Source: Pegea sp. RAD2-039 (lineage: Eukaryota; Chordata; Thaliacea; Salpida; Salpidae). Taken from it: 64,000 nt of DNA. A model generated the notes under the pieces. That model saw only the letters and a list, made by a program, of their open reading frames with translations, searched no databases and was not told the DNA's origin. The position numbers and the translations under genes are program-made. The stretch is from assembly GCA_034620365.1 (NCBI GenBank), contig JAQGEQ010000171.1, forward strand, positions 124,001 to 188,000, given 5' to 3'. Positions 1-14,000 of this stretch are shown here, piece after piece. Every line of letters starts with the position of its first letter. Position 1 is the first letter of the stretch.

Positions 1-1706
1 GAGCTTTTACGGAATATTAAAAATATTTTATTAATTATTTTGCAAAGAATTATTTACTGTTAACAAGTATATATTAAAGTAAAATTGAAATTACAAAGTA
101 GATCGCTTTTTCTAAATGCGTTGAAATTATAAATTTTAATTTTTAATTTATTTTTTTAGACTTTTTAAAAATTCACTTATGGAAGCTTATAGAAGATGTA
201 ACTTTCATGGAAACTCAGAATTCAAAAACTTTAGCTATAAGGCTTACGAAAATCGAAGCGTTTCTAACTCTCAGGAAATACCTGTAAATTCAAAGATTTA
301 TTTTATAATTTTTATGCCTTTACTTAAGTTGATTGCCTTTAAAGTAAATGAAACTTTTGGCCAGGATCTATGATTTCTTTTTCTAAAAAAGCTCTCTAGG
401 TGGTCTTTTCAGAATAAAAATAATAAAAAATCCGAAGCATAAGAATCAGGAATTAATGATGAAATTTCTGTTTTTCTTGAATAATCAAAAGTGGCGAAAA
501 TTGATGGTACGGATTAAAATTGTGGTAATTTACTTTTTCGCAAAATTAAAATCGTTTACTTTATCCTCTAACAAAACTGACTTAAGCGCAACTGCTTAAA
601 CAAGTTAGCGATTAATTACCTATTGCAATGGAATTAGAAAATAAAATGATAATCTAAAGTAATACAATAAAACTAAACTGGCTGATTTACGCAAAATGTC
701 GAATGTGGAATTTTTTTACTAAACATCAATCAAATGAAATTTCTTGATGCCATTTTCTACAAATTCTAACTAAGATTGATAAAAAAGCATTATAAATAAT
801 TCAATTCTGCCAGTTTTAAACCTCTGTCTGGAAATAAAAGCATTCAAATTTAGTTTTGTTCAACAAATTTGAACATTCTTGTCATTTTATGGTGGTTGAA
901 GCAGTTTGTTAGTGGTAATTTCGTTGTTTTTAATTTCAATTTTTGTTTTTTATCCTGAAATTTGTATTTTCTTCAAAGTTTTCATTTCAAGTTGAAGATG
1001 TTTGGTGCAGGTAATCGAATTGCCAGCTCTTAGCTATCACTTAGATTCAATAGTGACTTTTTTGTTATTGTTGCTTGACTTGTAATTAAGTAAACGCAAT
1101 ACAGTTGATACAAAAGCTATTTTACAAATAAGATTTTTTTATCTCTATTTAGCAAATAACAAAAAAAGTTTAAGTCTTCAATAATTAAATAGCTTCTATT
1201 TTAAGGATACTAAACAAACGTAAAAGAAAATATCCGAAAACTTGAAACAAACAAATAAATATCTCCGTTGTAATATTAATAAGTTGGAATAAAAAATCAA
1301 AGTTCGAAATGTTGAAGTTATTAGTAGCAATTAATGCAAGAGTAAAATAAAACTATTTTTTAGAGTATTTTTTTGCCTTTATTTTTGCCATTTCGTTGAA
1401 ATTTGATGAAATTACAAATATTATTTAAAGATGATTAACAGAAATCTTGTTTGATTGATTTTTAGGTTTTTGAAACATGTTTGCGAAATCATGATATTGA
1501 TGAAGTGTGAAATATTTGTGAATCAATCAAAATTAATCTGCTGAATGATTGTCGAATTTCTGTGGCGAGGATTGAATTTGTTATTTCACTAAATTTTAAT
1601 TCTTTTAATTCTTATGTAAATTGTTTGAAAGGCAGCAATATCTTCTTTGCAAACAAGTGAACAAAACTTGCAACATTTGTAAGAAGTTTACAAAAATAAA
1701 TCTTAC
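1..1706. other. AT-rich stretch left of the LIM exon, no exon found
   Basis: This stretch lies downstream of the LIM exon in the direction of the minus-strand Islet-like gene, so it should be intron. I looked for the second LIM domain (paired CxxC motifs) on the minus strand and did not find it. The small open frame near 179-373 (+) has no recognisable motif and a composition expected of chance in such AT-rich DNA. I see nothing else here. Confidence 0.5.
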
Positions 1707-4700
1707 CGGAAATAGTCGGACTTGCAGTAAGGTTTATCATGTTTGACGAAACAAGTTCGCATTTCGGCCAAATAACAGCCACACGCCGTACATTTAAGAC
1801 ATCCATAATGCCATTCAACTCCAGGAGAGGTACTGATATAGGAGCGTTCAATTGGATGACCACATCCAACACACATTGGAAATCGGCAAGACCCTAAAAA
1901 GCGAGGTTAAATTAAAACAGCAAGTTAGTTTTATTTTTTGATGAATATAAATACATCGTCAAATCATGTTGTACTGAGATGGTTTGTTTTGTTAGTATAC
2001 TTTTAGCACGAATAAATATCTTACAAGCTTTCATTGTTTTAATTGATCTAAAACTTGATTTTATGATAAGTAGATTAAATTACAAGAGTTTCTAATCAAA
2101 CTTGAAACTAGTAAAACTGAATCGAAGCTACAAGTTTTAAGTGAACTCTTTTAACAGCAACTTCAGGTAGTTATTAGACCACCTCTACGTTTATACTCCC
2201 GCTCTCACACAAAAATAAATGTATTAAGCATATTAAGCAGAGGATTACTCGTAACAGACGCAGTGAGCTGGAGCAAAATCGGTTGGAAGAATGTGAATTA
2301 GCATCAGTAGCACTCTCTCATTAAACTTCCGTTCGTAATAGACCTCCTCAGCTGCAGACGGTAACACGCTTTCCTGCTATTATCAGTCGGCAGCTCTATC
2401 AAAGTTTCCAAATAATAAGCATTACTCTCTGAAACTAACGTAGGATCTGGGTGTATATGCTAGCCCACCACCATCACGCTGTTGTTTCGTGGAAGCGGCA
2501 CTGTTAGCAGGTGAAGAAGCTGCTACGGTTCGAAGCATCTTTCTGGAGCTGTGTTGAGTAATTTTCACATCAAGGCGGGATGACTTTGTGATTTCGATGC
2601 TGTAACATCCTCTTCATTTTCGTTTTACACGCTTGGGCAAGCTCGGAGTAGACAGCCACCCAGGGGCTGGTCGGTTGTTGGGCGGGAGATGGACTAACTT
2701 TGTTATTTATTAGAGTTGTGAAATCTTGGAGGTATCAACGAGTCTAAAAGTTTGCTGAAAACTCAAATCTCTCAGAAATCATCTTGACTTGAAATGAGTA
2801 TTTAATAACACTGTCTGAGTTCTTCGTTAAATTTTAGGTAGTAAGTTTAGTATTTAAATCGATGATTTAAATTATGATAAATCGTAAATAATTGAGGCCT
2901 ATCGTGAGTAATCTAACACTTTGAAGGCAAGTTAACCTTCAAATTCATACAAGGTATTTTGAGCGTGAACATTTTTGTAACTACGTACAGCAGTATTGAT
3001 TAATTTAAATAAATATGTTTCGATTTTGTTAAAATATTTGATTTTTTAAAGTATATTCAAGCTATGGCCAGACACCCGGTTCAGACCAGAAGGATTCTGG
3101 TACTCTTCGCTCATCTTATAACATAATTTGATTATCGCGTGGCAGAAACGAAAGTTTGTTTTAGAAAAGTTTTTCGAATTTTTAATTGAGCATTTTCGGT
3201 ATTAGTATCATACTGAGTACTTGCTTACACAGTTCAAAGTATCTTCACATTTGTCGAATCATATTCCAGTCATGAAGTTCTACGTTAACTCAGCTACTTG
3301 CTTTTAATGTTTATATGAAGTAATTCCTTAATGATTGTTCCGAATTGATGCTTTACTATTCCTGAAGTCCTTATGATTACTACATGGTTGTCAACCACTT
3401 TCTTTCTTACTTTCTTTTTTGTTAAATGAGAGTTTTCAAAACAAATAAGGCTTTCACTGAATTTAATTTGATGTCTGTCTTTCGGGTAAGGCACAAGGCG
3501 TACATCAGTTAAAAAATTAGCAAATATGATTTATTATAGAGTAAAATGCAGATCTAAAAGCTTCATTATTGAGCTGCATCAGAATTACTTGCTTACAATA
3601 CACTGTAGTTGATTGATTGCATTTGAAATTGATATTTAAACAAACCTCATTCGACTAATTTTTATTTTAAACAAAATTAAGATCGAAAGATTTACTAATA
3701 AATTTAGAAATGATACTAATTGTTCAGAACATAAGCTAGGTTTGGTAGGTTATTTAGTTTTTAAAAAATATCAAACAAATATAAAGAAAATTAGGATTAA
3801 GCGTCAAAAAAGATAACATTGGTATTACTCAATTATTTAATAGTTAAAATCCTGATAACAAAGCAAGCATATGTAGTTCATGTAAAATCAATCAGCCTGG
3901 TTAAAGCTGATCACAGTTAATCATAAAAAAATATTAATATTTGCTGCATTGATAACTAAAGTTCTAATTTTTTTTAAGAAACAGTCTTTATGAGCAAGCA
4001 AACATTAGTTTTGACAACTTCTTTTTAATAAGCTAGCAATTTTTCGTTCTCATATTACTAATTAAAAATTTCTTAAACTTAGCTAAATATCATTTTGAAA
4101 GAGAAGCTTTTATCTTTTAAGCATAAATCAATTCCTCTGATTTAAAGACCCTATTTTGGCGCAACCAAAAGAATTGTTTTTTTGTGATTTTTAATAAACG
4201 CGAACTCAGTATTTTTCATAATAAATTTTTAACGAATTTTTCTGAGCTCTCGCAGACAAAAACATTTCTGTAAAATATTTACAAAACTTTACTTTAGGTG
4301 ACCTACTACACCGGAAATAACCTAGAGTCAATGAAAGATCTTATGAAATCATCTACACATGAGCAAACCCTTTACATTAATCATGAAAGAATTATTTAGT
4401 AATTGAAATGATTTATTGATGCTTCAGGAAACACTTTTATAAACTGTGGACTTGAAAACACAACTATTTTAATCAGTGAATACTATCTTCCAAACTTTCT
4501 TCATTTACATACTATCTATAAAAACTCTTCAAAAACAAAAACAAAATTAATCTGTCTCCTCATCGCCAAGGATGTTACTACTGACTTTGTTGCTTTTCAA
4601 CTTTGAGCTTAGCCTTAAGAAATAAACTGACTAGAGTAAAATCGAAAGTTGAAAACTCACGTTTTGACTGCTGTGGTATGAAAGGGTTATCAACTGGTGT

Positions 4701-5012
4701 CGTCATCATCACTGAGGTAGTCGATGATGGTGTTGCTTGGCGACTACCGTAATCGATAAAGCTGTCGCTTCCACTACCAGTGCTTCCGCTGTTGTTCCAA
4801 TACGGCGAATAAGCTTCAGTACTGCCGTTACTGCCTACCGAGTAGCGACCATACGGTGGCGTGACGTTAGTGAAGTGAAAATTGTCCAGGGTGCTGATTG
4901 ATGGGCAACCACCAGTAGATTGACTTCCGCTTCGGGTCAAAGACACTCTTGCAGGTGGTTGTAAAGACGCAATAGTGGATCGATGCAGCAAAAATAGAAA
5001 GTAAGAAATAAC
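1707..5012 (-). CDS. Islet-like LIM-homeodomain gene, N-terminal part (two exons)
   Basis: Transcription factor of the Islet LIM-homeodomain family; in animals these specify neurons, endoderm and other cell types. The exon at 1707-1893 encodes a complete first LIM domain: CVGCG, a 17-residue gap, H-x2-C-x2-C-x2-C, then an 18-residue gap and C-x2-D. The stretches SPGVEWH, CLKC and CFVKHDKPYCKSDYF resemble vertebrate ISL1 (SPDLEWH, CFVRDGKTYCKRDYI) more than LHX1, LHX3 or LMO. The exon starts after a TTTTTAG acceptor in phase 1 and ends at CG|GTAAGA in phase 2. A Ser/Thr/Gly/Pro-rich exon at 4661-5012 ends at C|GTGAGT, also phase 1, so the joint reads QQSKRSCRFPMCVGCG, like the basic stretch just before LIM1 in ISL1. 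The 5' limit of that exon is unsure: the frame is open to 5012 without an ATG, and acceptor-like AGs lie at 4945-4949. LIM2 and the homeodomain lie left of the window. Confidence 0.8.
1894..4660. other. Intron of the Islet-like gene with a GC-richer island
   Basis: This interval separates the Ser-rich exon from the LIM1 exon. Most of it is AT-rich and shows no coding. An island at about 2160-2700 is GC-richer. On the minus strand it contains an ATG at 2536-2538 followed by a protein-like frame starting MLRTVAASSPANSAAS. Two GT sites in a GGTGGTGG run would end it in phase 1, which fits the LIM exon acceptor. It could be an alternative first exon (see findings). Confidence 0.4.
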
Positions 5013-8000
5013 TCAGAAATCAAAACAAACAGATCGACCTAGAGCAGTCTTAGCTTGCAAACGCAAAAGAATTAAATCTGTCAAAAGAAAAGATACAAGT
5101 TAGAAATCAAACAACGTCAGCAAGCACTACTACAACTCGTCGGCTCGCCTTCGTCTAACTAATCTGGACAGGAAAGAGAGCAAATGAAGATATATACTTT
5201 ATTTGAAAGGAGATTTTAGTGAAGAAGAAGAAGATTCGGAAGACAAAGAGCATCCACTGGTACTCACTGATCTTTTTTTTCTTTTTTCACTTTTTTTAGA
5301 TCTATTTTGCCAGCCAGCCAGCCACGTCTTTAACACCAACTTTTGTGAGTGATAGGTAGTGTCAGATAGAGAGAGACTGGCTTGGAACATTTCTGATTTT
5401 GTAGAGAATAGGAAAGAAAGAAAAATAGAAAAAATACTTTCAGTCCAAACTAGAGTTTCATTTAATTTGTAGTCTTATGACGATTTGGAAGTATTTTTTC
5501 TACACGAAAAGATGAATTAGAGAAGAAAATAGTCTCAATTTTTGTAAATTTGATTAAATATCAGCGTCATCTGTTCAAGCCTTGCATGGCTTTTCTAAAA
5601 TAAATGGAGCTTGCTACAAAATAAAATAGAAAATAAACAAAAGTGAAATACTACAAGACATCTACAAAACCTTCAACTATATGCTGTACAACATTTATTC
5701 GCGGTTTGAAGTTAAATTGCAAAGAAAGTGAAAAACAAGCTGAATATACAACCGGATTCTGTTATGTTTCATTGTTAATTTTTTTTTTAAACAATCTTTC
5801 TATTTTTTACAAGTATACTCAGAGAGAAAAAATATATTTAAATTTTAACCAACTTTATAATTTGCATCTACAACTCACAGCTAATCTTATGTTTAAGAAA
5901 ATTCTAAAAAGTATAAATCTCTGAGCTGACAACGATAATCAAAATAGTGGTTTGCTGTTAAGCAATTATTATACTTGATTATAAATAAATGAGATAATTG
6001 TTGTTAATCAAAACTTTATACAGTTTTAGAATAACATCAAACAGCTAGTTTCAATTTGATTATTCTATCTAACTACAATAAGTATTATAACGAAATTGAT
6101 ATCTCAACTTAAAATTAGTCATAAGATTAGAGACTAGAGACTGAGTAACAATTTATACCTCCAAATTTCTGAAATTTGGATTTAGATTTTGTCGAAATAT
6201 AACTCCAAGCTTTGGCTGGATCGGCGCTTGCGACAATACTAAATAGAAAAGCGCCGAGTTGGTTTTTCGCTGTGGCTACTAATATCTAATTGTTGTAGCA
6301 ACTTACACTTTACTACAGCAACTAGAGCTTGTCTTTCCAAATTTTGCAACAAATGTTTAAAATCGCTTTAAAAAAAATTTTAAAACTTTTTATTTTCTCT
6401 GAATTTTCTTTCTTTTACAAAATAGGTTTAAAATGACTGTAGCATTCAAAAGTATTACTACAAGTGACAACTCTTAAATTTCAATGTTATAAAATCAAAT
6501 CATGGTGGATACTACCGACTAAACTTAGCAGTGGTTTCCGACTAGTCCACTGAAACCTAGTTTCCAGGTCAAATAGAATTACAAACATAGCTAGAGGACT
6601 GAGCTTGAGAACTTGGTCCCTCAATTAAAAGCGAGTGAAAAGTGACTACTTTTCATCAATCAATCATCCGGCTAACTAGCTACTTAAACTGAAGCGATTA
6701 ATTGAGCAAGATATGTCCCGATGTTGTTCTCTGTGTGACGTCATCATGTGATTTAAGGTGGGAGAGGCTGGTTAGAAGAATTAATGAAGAAACTAATGTT
6801 GAGAGAGAGGATTATAAAGGAAGATTTATGATATTTACTCGAGGGGAATGGAAATCAAAAAGATAAGCGCGTCGTCGTGATAGGGAAAGGGTGGAAATAT
6901 TATGATTGGGAAGCAAGTGATTAAAATGGCTGCATGCTGCAAAAAGTCTAATGTGATTCTGCTGTAGACTCTTTAAACACTATTCATATAGACATATGAG
7001 GTGGTCGCAAATACTAATGTTTGCAAATACTTCACTTCATCTCATTTCCTTCTTGCTACTGAAGCCATTAAGTCCACATGCTTTAACAGATCTTCAGTTA
7101 AATAGTTGAAAGAAAAGCTCGGCAGAGACAATTCGCCCAACGGCGCCATTCCGGAACAGGGGAAAGCAAAAGTAGTCGAGAGAACGTTGCCCGTCAGATA
7201 AGATTGTTGACATCAGTAAAACACTATCACTGGTTTGCTCGCGTCAGGTTTTAGACGTCTCTTGTTTTTTCATATCTAAAATCGACTTTCTGAAGCCGAG
7301 AGCTAAAACAGCGAATGGCGTTCATGTTGACGAGCTAATCCAGCGCAATAAAAAACGGAAGGAGGTGGTTTGGGAAGACATTAGCTTTGACTCTGTTTCA
7401 TTTGTATATAAGCTTTCTTCAAATGTTTGACAAGAGTGATAAAAAGTTTTAATAAAATCATATCAACTACTTCTATTTCAATCTTCCTATTTCATCTACT
7501 TAAACTTTTTTGAAATTTTTTTAATCAATAAATTGAGTTTGTTTGTTTTTTACTGACGCTTCTTGGATAAACGAACTTTGTAACATTTGCTACATCACCA
7601 AGAAGAGTCTTTATTTCAGTATAGTACTAAAAGTAGTAAATAGTATAAAAGTCAAATCATTGGATTCGAAGAATAATTTTGTTGCTACTTTGTTACATTT
7701 TTATACCTTAAATGGTGTTGACATCTTAAGCAATTTTTCCCACGAGGACTAAAGAACAATGTCAATAAGTCTAGTACTGAAAATCTAAAAAACGCAGCTA
7801 AAATAAATAAAATAGCGGCTATAAGACTTCTATGTCTCTTCTATCTTGTATATGTTGTGCACAGATAAAACATTTTCGCAAATTTATTCAAAAACTAATT
7901 TGTGCGGCTGTATATCTCAATTGAAGTAACTGTCAGCTTGAGGTTGTGTAGTTGCATTTCATTAAATTCATCATAATAGATTTATAGATACTTTTTTTTA

Positions 8001-11000
8001 TCAAAATTTTCTTAAACAGTAAAAGTAGTTTACCTAAACTAACAACTAAATAAGTTTTACTTTCTTAACGTGAATTTATTTCAAGATACTTTAGTAAACC
8101 AGTAGCAAGTAGATATTGACTTTAATTTCTTCGAAACTTTTAAATATTTTGTATAATTTGAACCCAAAAAATTTCTGGCATCATCACATTTGAATAAAGT
8201 CTATCTATGAAAGTAGTATGAAAGATATAAAGAAGGTAGAGAATTCGATTAAAGATATACTTTTAAAGACCAATTTTTCTTTCTTTTAACTAAAAATCGT
8301 TGAATATTGATTCAAGCCCATTAAAAGTGAGTAGTTTAAAATAGAAACAATTGTAAGCTTGTTTGAAAATCATTTGTTTTTACATCTTAACGGATGACTT
8401 TTAGAAATAGATTACAGCTAACTGCTACTTTGGACAAATAAATGCAAGAATGAAGAGAAAAAGTTATAAGCATCAAGTGATTTGGTTAATCATAATATCA
8501 AGCATCTTGTGGTTACTATATTATTAAGCTTATAATCAGCCAGCCATCATTTTAAATTCTTTAAGCTGTCGTAACGCTTTCAAAATCTCTTTATGATAAT
8601 CATTGTTAATCTAAAAAGAAAACACTAAAATACCGTTCAACGGACATTTGTTTGTTACTTTATATCTTTAGCTTGTTATTGTTATTTTTCGATTCTTGCA
8701 TTCTCGCTTCATAAAAGGCAAAACGCCTTACTAGCCTTTGAAGATTCAATCTTAACAAGTTCGGACTTATGTTGGCACTCAGCAGATTTCCATCTTTATA
8801 AAGGTCAAAGTTGCGTGCTAGTAGCATGAATGTAATACTACTATTAATTAAATTCTTGTGTTAGTCGTTACATGCTGTAAAGGCTTTAAAACTCCCACTA
8901 AGTCCAATTTAAAGCTCAAGCTGTTTCTTTCAGCTTAGAGGTCAATATTGAAGCTTTTATTTATACTTTTAGCCAAAAATGGTCAGCATTTGGCGAAAAT
9001 AAAGATCTAGCTAGCAGCATGTATTTGATACTGTTGTCACTGAAGCATAGATTAGTTTAACAAATCCAGAAGCAGCTTAAGTTAATTCGAAAACAACTGA
9101 ATTTGAAAGCTTTTAATGATTTTCAACCCATCGTGATACGAACCTTCTCATAATAGCTTCTATTTCACATTTGCTTTCTAAATTGTTGTACATCTTCACT
9201 ACGAACCACCTTACCACTACTCCGACTTTCTTTTGGGACTGATTTAAACCTTTAGTAGCCACTGAATCCAAATAATTGTCATATTTACATCTTGTTTACA
9301 AATCGAAGAGATGAGAGTATGACATAGTAGTAAAGATGTCAAATCAACCGATAGATCACCATAACAATACCGTTGCTGACGGAAATAGAAACTAAACTAC
9401 ATTTATTTGAAGTGAAAGCTAAAACAACTTTGATTTGAAAGAAAGATTTTGTTGTAAAGCTCTTCAGAGCTACAAATTGGAGCCTTCACGCGGCTCAGAC
9501 GTCATCTTTGATTTTATGAAGACGAATACGGTCAGTGATGATTGACAGTTGAAACAAAAGTACCACCATCGCAGTAGCCTCACTTTTCCATTTCTACGTG
9601 TGTAGTGAAGCGTGAAATCTGCTTTTGATCGCTTTTCTAGACCATCACCGCTGAATGACGTCACAACAACGCGTGCTTTGCGTCAGAATAGATCTGAATG
9701 AAAGTGGAGCACTTGTAACGATCAATCAAACAGCTCTACAACACATGTGGATTCTTGTAGTTGGCAAAGTTCAGTAACAGATTACTGAGCATTAAACCAA
9801 GTGTAACCATCTCATTCGGCGTGACGTGTTCGAGACTGTCTCACAGCGAGTCTACTCACTAATTGAAAGCTTGCTGAGCGTTGAACTTTCGCAGATTTTA
9901 TCACTTTCATTGCAAACAGCGAAAAACACCTTTTGTCTGTCCTTTAAATGTACCTCAAAATATTATGAAGTAAAATTGCGGATCTAATTTTCTGCAACCT
10001 CAACAAGATATTGCTTTTGAAAATCTTCTCCCAAATGGTTCCATCAACCTTCCCAACTAGCCTCCCGACCCAATATCGCCCTTTTAATTATTGAACAAAA
10101 CTCTCGGCGCCTCGCTAATTGCTGACTGACGCAAATATCGCGTCAGACTGTATAACAGCTCTACCTGGTTGTAGTAGTTGGTTCTTGATAAGAATGACCA
10201 GTAAACATCTCGAAGAACGGAAGAGCAAAATCGCTAAAGTATGTCTGTGTCTGCCACTATTGGGAAGTTTGGGCGCCTATATCAAGATGAGGAAATTTTA
10301 CTGCAGATAAGTGATATGTGTATGTTTGTACATTAAGGAATGCGTTACGTAAATTACACGTGAAGCATGGGAAAAAGACGTTCTTGTCTTATATCGCTTA
10401 TGTAAGAGTATTAAATGGTCTAATTGTGACCATAAAATAATACCGATAAGAGTACATGAGGCTATTAACGTTTTTCTTTCTTGATATCAAATACGTTGGA
10501 GACATTTTCATTGAAACTTTGATAACTACTGATCACTTGGAAGGTAGTGTTCAATTAATTTATGTCTTCTAAACTAATATATTTCTTATCAAAACTTCTT
10601 AATCAGCTTTTAGCCATATTTGTATTTTTTCATTAATCACATAAAGCTAAATGAAAAAGTTCGGTAATTTTTCTACTTTTTTAAATCTACTTATTTGGAA
10701 TAAAAGAATTTTGTTATCAAAAGATAAAAATTGAATAAATCTGGAGAAGTTGAACTAAATCATTAATATTTAATTTGTTTGGTACAAAAAAGTTAAAACT
10801 ATTTGTTAAAACGCATTTAAATTTTTTAAATAATTAATTTTTCTCAAAAAAGTTTAATTTTTAATGCTTCTAAAATTATCGGCTTTAATCAACACATATT
10901 GTTAAAAATTGAAAAAATGTTGAACATGACTAAATTACTATTCATATAAAATATAAATGAAATCATCTTTTGCTTCAATTTTTCGACTATCGCTTAATTA

Positions 11001-14000
11001 ACACAATAAAATTTTCTATTGTCTTTTGCTAATTAAAAGATATTTTGGAATATTGAATAATAATATAATAGTTTTAAGATAAATATTTGAAAATCGGTTA
11101 AGACGAATAAAAAGTTTGCAAAATTTGCTTCTATCTTTCTAAATACTTTCATTTAAATAAAATTACTTAATAAAAGTTTTACAAAAAAATCATTGAATTG
11201 CTGAAGATAACAAAACAAACAATTTTTTAAAATATTGTAACTTTTTTCTCTAATTTTTATAATCAATTTCTAAAAAAATTTACAATAAGTTTACGATATT
11301 TTTGTTGAGATAAATTGATGAAGAAAAAGTTTGAAATAAATGAGAAAATAGTTATAATAAAATGTATAAAAAAGCAATCTTGCAAAATAAATTTGTTATT
11401 TTTATGTTGATTCAAAGTTTTTGGGTTTTAACAGTTTGAGAGACAAATATTTTAGCTATTCAATCAAAAAAGTTATTTAGAAAGAAATCAATTAAAAATA
11501 AAATATTCAAAATAATGTCAATTTTTATTTAGTAACAATAAACTTGTAAGAAGCCCATATAACTTAAGCAAACAGAAAAAGCAATAAAGTTGCCAAAATT
11601 ATTGATGGATTACAAATGCTAATGATGCATATCGAAATCTATATTATTTCACAAGTCTAATATGCCAATGTACTAACTGTTGACATCTCATTAAATTAAC
11701 TTTAATTGAATATTAATGTTTGTCAATAACAATGTATTAATAAATAGTAACTAACTTGCACATGCAAAGGAATTTTCTCTGCAGACACCCAAGCCTTTGA
11801 CCTTAAACTTAAAGTGCACGAAAAAATGTTTTTAAGCCTCCTGACCTCATTATTTATCTCTATTAACCGCTGAAAGGACCAAGCAGTCACCTTAGTCACA
11901 TATAACTTAAGTTTATATATTAGGGTATTTACTACGATAAAACCTGATACAGCTGTTTAACTATTTCAACTTCGCTGTCACGTAAATATACTGATTAATA
12001 GAAAGAGTGTAAAGCTAACGTTAGATCGGCAAAAGTTTGCTCTTTATTCAATTAAAAAGTTTGAGCTGATCGCTATCAAATGACAACATCCCATCATCGG
12101 CTACAAATGCGGGAATGTAGAGGTTTTGACTAACGTTGGAGTAAACTAGCTGCTACCGTATAAAGCTTGTCACGAGAAACACCTTTATACTCACAATATT
12201 CTCATTCCTTTTTCTTCTTCTCTTCATCAGTTGCATTCCCTCAAAGCACATTGAAGTCCCTAGTCGACATCTGAGGTACAATATGTTCATGGCAAATTTG
12301 CTGTATCAAAGCTGTAAGCTTGAATGTAATGGTGGCCGTCAACAGAACTTTTCCCTGTCTTGTTGCGTCCGTTTTCAGTTCCCATTGGGCATTACGATTG
12401 CCAGCCACTGTTCAGACTAAAATTTAAAGGAAGTAACGCGTGAAACAACATCATAGTCACAATTTTCTGGAACCTGGTTACGTACATTCAGTGCATTTTT
12501 TCTCTTGGCATTCAAGGCCTTGTGCAAACCTACTCTACTCTATTGTTCCTCATGTATTCTTATTTTTCACTCGATGGTTTTTCACTAATTTTTATTTATT
12601 TCTGCACAGTGTTATCATTAGTTTTCGCCAGCATCTTCAATTGTTCTAATTAATCTTCTCAATGTTTTAATTACTTGTAGCCAGTTTGAAGTTACATCAA
12701 ATAAATCAAATGAACTGTAACTTTTATTATCTGCAGACCGCATAACATTTGGATATGCTTCTTTCAACATATCTCAAGTAGTTTTTTATTCTCTTTTCAG
12801 GTTCAATCTTCCTGAAAATGCTTTCACCAAGCCGGGCTGAAGCGCTTTTTTTGAGAAAACAGTTTATGATTTGGTTATAAGTATTTTTGCTCTAATTTTC
12901 ATGAAAAATTACATGACATAAGCGCGCTTAACCCACGAAGTATTAGCCAATGTATAATGGTTAGCATCCAGAAAACGATATTACCAGTGTATCAACAAAA
13001 CATGAGTGACATCCGAGTAAAAACTTACAAAGTTACAAGAAAACAAAAGCTTCAAACTTATGAACTACTGACTATAAGCATATAAATGATGACGGCATCT
13101 TCAATGAGCATATCCTGATCATTGATTTGCGGAAATGACATTGCTATATCGAGTCATCAGGACTCAAGCATTAACCTTAGACAGGCGAGCCGCTTATCAT
13201 TTTGGCCGCCAAAATAGTTGAAATGTCGAATAGAGAAAATAAGACATTTCGAAGCCTAACTACTATTCCTATTCGATCTATACTATTTCTTCCCATACTG
13301 GAAAGATTCAATCGATAAAATCAATAATTGAATTTTAGCCCTTCAATTTGACGTTTGCTCTTGTTATAGCCCCAAACTACCTTTTCAAATTCAACCGTGT
13401 AAAGATATTTATCCGTAATATCATTTCCTACAAAATTAAAGCTGTCTTTAAAATAAAACTCCAGAAAAGTTTCTTATCAGTCTCTTCTTTATTCAGAAAA
13501 ATATTTTGAAGAAAACTATTTCACTGATAAATTCAAACACTAGATAAATACATAAAAACAATTTATCTTCATTAGCAATGGTGACAGTCCGCTACAAACA
13601 CCGGCTCTAAATTCTCTATATCTCTGATAATAAACTACAGAAAAGCCAAATCGTCAAAAAACTACAAGTCGGCCATTTTGAAATGCAGTGATTAAATTTA
13701 TTGTATTCGTGTAATTTTTTCACAGCAGAGATAAGCAGCAAAGATGTTTTGTTGCGTTCTATTTTTTTATAAACGGTTTCCAATTTCATAAAAGTTTATA
13801 ACAAATTGCATAATACAAAGTTATAATTACACAATTATAAAAAGTTATACCGTTAAGACTAATCTTTAGTTAAAAACCAAAACATTCGAAAAACATTCGA
13901 AAAATGTTCAGGTATGTTTTATCTTTTTATCGAAAAATTCTGCAATAAAGCCTAGTCCCATAGCTTCATAGTGTAAAGATACGCGACTCAAAATATCATA

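Noticed and set aside
5199-5390. 63-codon minus-strand ATG frame upstream of the Ser-rich Islet exon
   Set aside because: It ends near a good GTGAGT donor in phase 0, but every usable acceptor of the next exon needs phase 1 or 2. Kept out of the Islet model.
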